From Candidatus Woesebacteria bacterium GW2011_GWB1_39_12 (GTDB lineage Bacteria; Patescibacteriota; Microgenomatia; UBA8517): a stretch of 53,189 nt of DNA. The stretch spans positions 1-53,189 of the forward strand of contig LBWB01000006.1 in the NCBI GenBank assembly GCA_000993405.1. The letters run 5' to 3'. The notes below the pieces were generated by a model. That model was not told where the DNA came from and made no database searches. It saw only the letters and a list, made by a program, of their open reading frames with translations. Made by a program: the position numbers and the translations under genes. Below are positions 51,401 to 53,189 of this stretch, in pieces; position 1 is the first letter of the stretch; the number at the start of each line of letters is the position of its first letter.

Positions 51401-53189
51401 CGATGCGGATACTCTTTACGGTATTAATTTTCCTGACTTTACAGCCGGAACAGCAACAGAAACAGGAATACATTTCGGAGCCGGCTGGAATAACCTTTTG
51501 GAAATAGAAGGAACGGCAGGAGATGGTTTTCAAACATTTATTCAGGCGACAGCGCCAACGGCAGATAGAATTTACACTCTTCCTGACACCACCGACAGTA
51601 CTTTTTGTATGTCTTCAGGAAATTGTGCAGGAGGAGCCGGAGGCTCTAAGTGGACTGATTCGGGAACAGTTACCTATTTAACCAATACAACTGATGATTT
51701 GGTGGTCGGAGCATCTGCGGTAACCGGAGCCGGAGAAAAAATATCGTTCCAGGGCGATGAAGACGAAATCCTTTTGCTTTTGCAGGGCAATGCCACACAA
51801 ACTTCCAATATAATCTTGGTTGAACAGGATGGCGGAACAGATCTTTTTACACTTTCCAATTCAGGACTTCTGAGTACGTCCGATTTAACACTTGGATTAA
51901 ACGATACATCTGCAACCATTTCCACTAATGATACCGACGAAGATTTAACTTTGGACCCCAATGGCAACGGTAATATTACTTTAACTGCTCCTACTGTAAC
52001 ATTATCTGGCACAACTACTCTTACTGCATCAAGTTTGGCGACTTTCACCACCGCGGCGACTCTGGGAATGGCTTCAACTTCCACACTTAACTGTGCTGAT
52101 TGTATTGACTGGGACGATATTAAGGATGCCACAACTCTGGACACTGCTACCACAATTGCCTCAATAGTGACTGCAACATCACTCGATCTTAATGTTTCTC
52201 CAGCAGGAACAGCCGCATCTCCAATTGCCTTTGAAATTACTCCTACTTGGGGAATTGACGTCACCGATCAAACTTTAATAGGTTTGAACATTAATCCTGC
52301 GACTAATTCCAACACCGACCCGGATGACGTATTGTATGGAATTCAACTGGCTGACATTACCGCGACAGCAGGCACAGAAACAGCAGTGAGAATTGGGGCA
52401 GCCTACGATAACCTATTTGAAATTGAAGGAACAGCCGGAGACGGCTTCCAAACATTTATTAGGACAAGTGCTCCAACTGCTGACAGGATTTACACTCTGC
52501 CTGACACTACCGACAGTACTTTTTGTATGTCTTCAGGAAATTGTGCAGGAGGAGCAGGTGGATCAAAGTGGACTGACGATGGAGCAGTTACCTACTTGAC
52601 CTCCCAAACTGACAATTTGGCAGTAGGTGGAACCGATTCTACTTCTGAATTCTTCATAGACATTGCAAACGGCGGTACGCTGACTCTTAATAGCACAGGC
52701 GATACCGAAAATATTTTTGATATTAATGCCAACTCACTTACGACCGGTTCAGGAATAGACGTATCCTCAACAGCAACTGCTTTCAATGGTGAACTTTTGG
52801 TTTTAAATAAAACCGGTGCAAGCGGGTCCACTTCTTTCACTTCAGATATTACAAACATCACCTACTCCCAGACTTTTAGTTCAACCGGTACTTCAAATAC
52901 CGGAAATGTAATTGATATAAGCCGAAGTTACACTATCGATGATGGAACAGTAGGAGCAATTTCGGGAACAGTTTCTGGTGCTGTGGCAACATTCTCCGAT
53001 AACTGTGCAGTCGGAACGGCCGATACCTGCACAAATACCGCAAACATCCTCTCCCTAACCCAGAACTATGCAAGTGCCACTGGTGCAATCATTGAAATAA
53101 CCAATGCAGGAACTGGAGCCGATATCTCCCTGGATAATGATGCAACAATTACAAATACGACAAACGGCGATATCTCTTTGGCGGAAAAC
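48446..53189 (+). CDS. MerR-like HTH fused to a membrane-anchored giant repeat protein (apparent frameshift, 3' end cut)
   Basis: From 48447 to the right edge (about 1580 codons) one frame is open, but has no ATG before 48993. The out-of-frame ATG at 48446 would join it if one T were removed from the T-run 48466-48469, giving MSKFKSTLNINEAAKILRV. Then residues 8-55 are a MerR/excisionase HTH (VSAKTLRRWEIKGVLKPQR, SGGHRRYLLPE), 130-155 one membrane helix, then a coiled-coil-like segment and over 1350 residues of Thr/Asn/Asp/Gly-rich beta repeats (such as LLQANSTQTSNVF). A 306-residue unit recurs (51501 and 52419). A DNA-binding domain on a surface-fibre protein is unusual. The frameshift may be real or a sequence error. 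Confidence 0.8.
51501..51687 (+). repeat. Long direct repeat in the giant gene, copy 1
   Basis: About 187 bases coding for GTAGDGFQTFIQATAPTADR and the following TLPDTTDSTFCMSSGNCAG motif. The second copy lies exactly 918 bases downstream. Confidence 0.85.
52419..52605 (+). repeat. Long direct repeat in the giant gene, copy 2
   Basis: Matches copy 1 at high nucleotide identity, including an exact stretch around the CMSSGNCAGG codons. Suggests recent duplication within the fibre. Confidence 0.85.

Noticed and set aside
48944-52861. Several minus-strand frames opposite the giant gene
   Set aside because: They are the antisense of Thr/Ser-rich repeat codons and lack starts with ribosome sites or known domains.

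Overview
The window reads as a chromosomal segment of an uncultivated, small-genome bacterium, most likely of the Candidate Phyla Radiation (Patescibacteria), perhaps Microgenomates. This placement is inferred from AT-rich, tightly packed genes, tRNAs without an encoded CCA, many N-terminally anchored surface proteins of unknown family, divergent housekeeping enzymes and ordinary use of TGA as a stop. No rRNA, CRISPR array, complete insertion sequence or prophage is visible.

Left part (1-8504): an exported Cys-rich protein cut by the left edge, a 728-residue anchored protein, a small excisionase-like HTH protein, a WecG/TagA glycosyltransferase, MreB with a structured leader, and a PEGA-domain protein. 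At 8535-8722 an Arg(CCU)-type tRNA gene is interrupted in its anticodon loop by an insert that carries a second complete tRNA-Arg(CCU) inside an 11-bp inverted repeat.

8766-19972 is an RHS/YD-repeat polymorphic-toxin locus, all on the minus strand and split into separately exported parts: an SpvB/PA14 protein, a YD-repeat shell ending in a dockerin, a membrane-anchored cohesin-like protein, and two short RHS-core proteins with different C-terminal enzyme-like domains (an HExxH zincin-like one and a papain/C39-like one). A MntA/HepT nucleotidyltransferase-HEPN pair lies between the two core genes. The arrangement suggests a shell and toxin cores joined by cohesin-dockerin contacts. To the right are rsmI, a PA14-bearing glycosidase-like surface protein, a decayed second rsmI start and tRNA-Pro(CGG).

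23716-39859 mixes core genes (ndk, an M16 peptidase, an MgtE-like transporter, argS, leuS, and DNA uptake genes comEA and a comEC split in two) with small or lipoprotein-like unknowns. A second argS 3' scar borders an accessory gene, mirroring the rsmI scar.

40454-48062 is an F-type ATPase cluster (b, delta, alpha, gamma, beta, epsilon) with oddities: the beta gene has an internal deletion plus frameshift, there is no a subunit, gpmI is embedded, and the place of subunit c is taken by an exported protein ending in a c-like hairpin without the ion-binding carboxylate.

The right edge (48446-53189+) carries a giant repeat-rich surface protein whose N-terminus is a MerR-like DNA-binding domain followed by one membrane segment. 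It has no in-frame start unless one T is removed, and a perfect 14-bp inverted repeat covers the apparent ATG.

Across the window, degenerate heptanucleotide repeats and short hairpin modules sit in frame inside housekeeping genes (leuS, argS, rsmI, tagA, comEC) as well as between genes.
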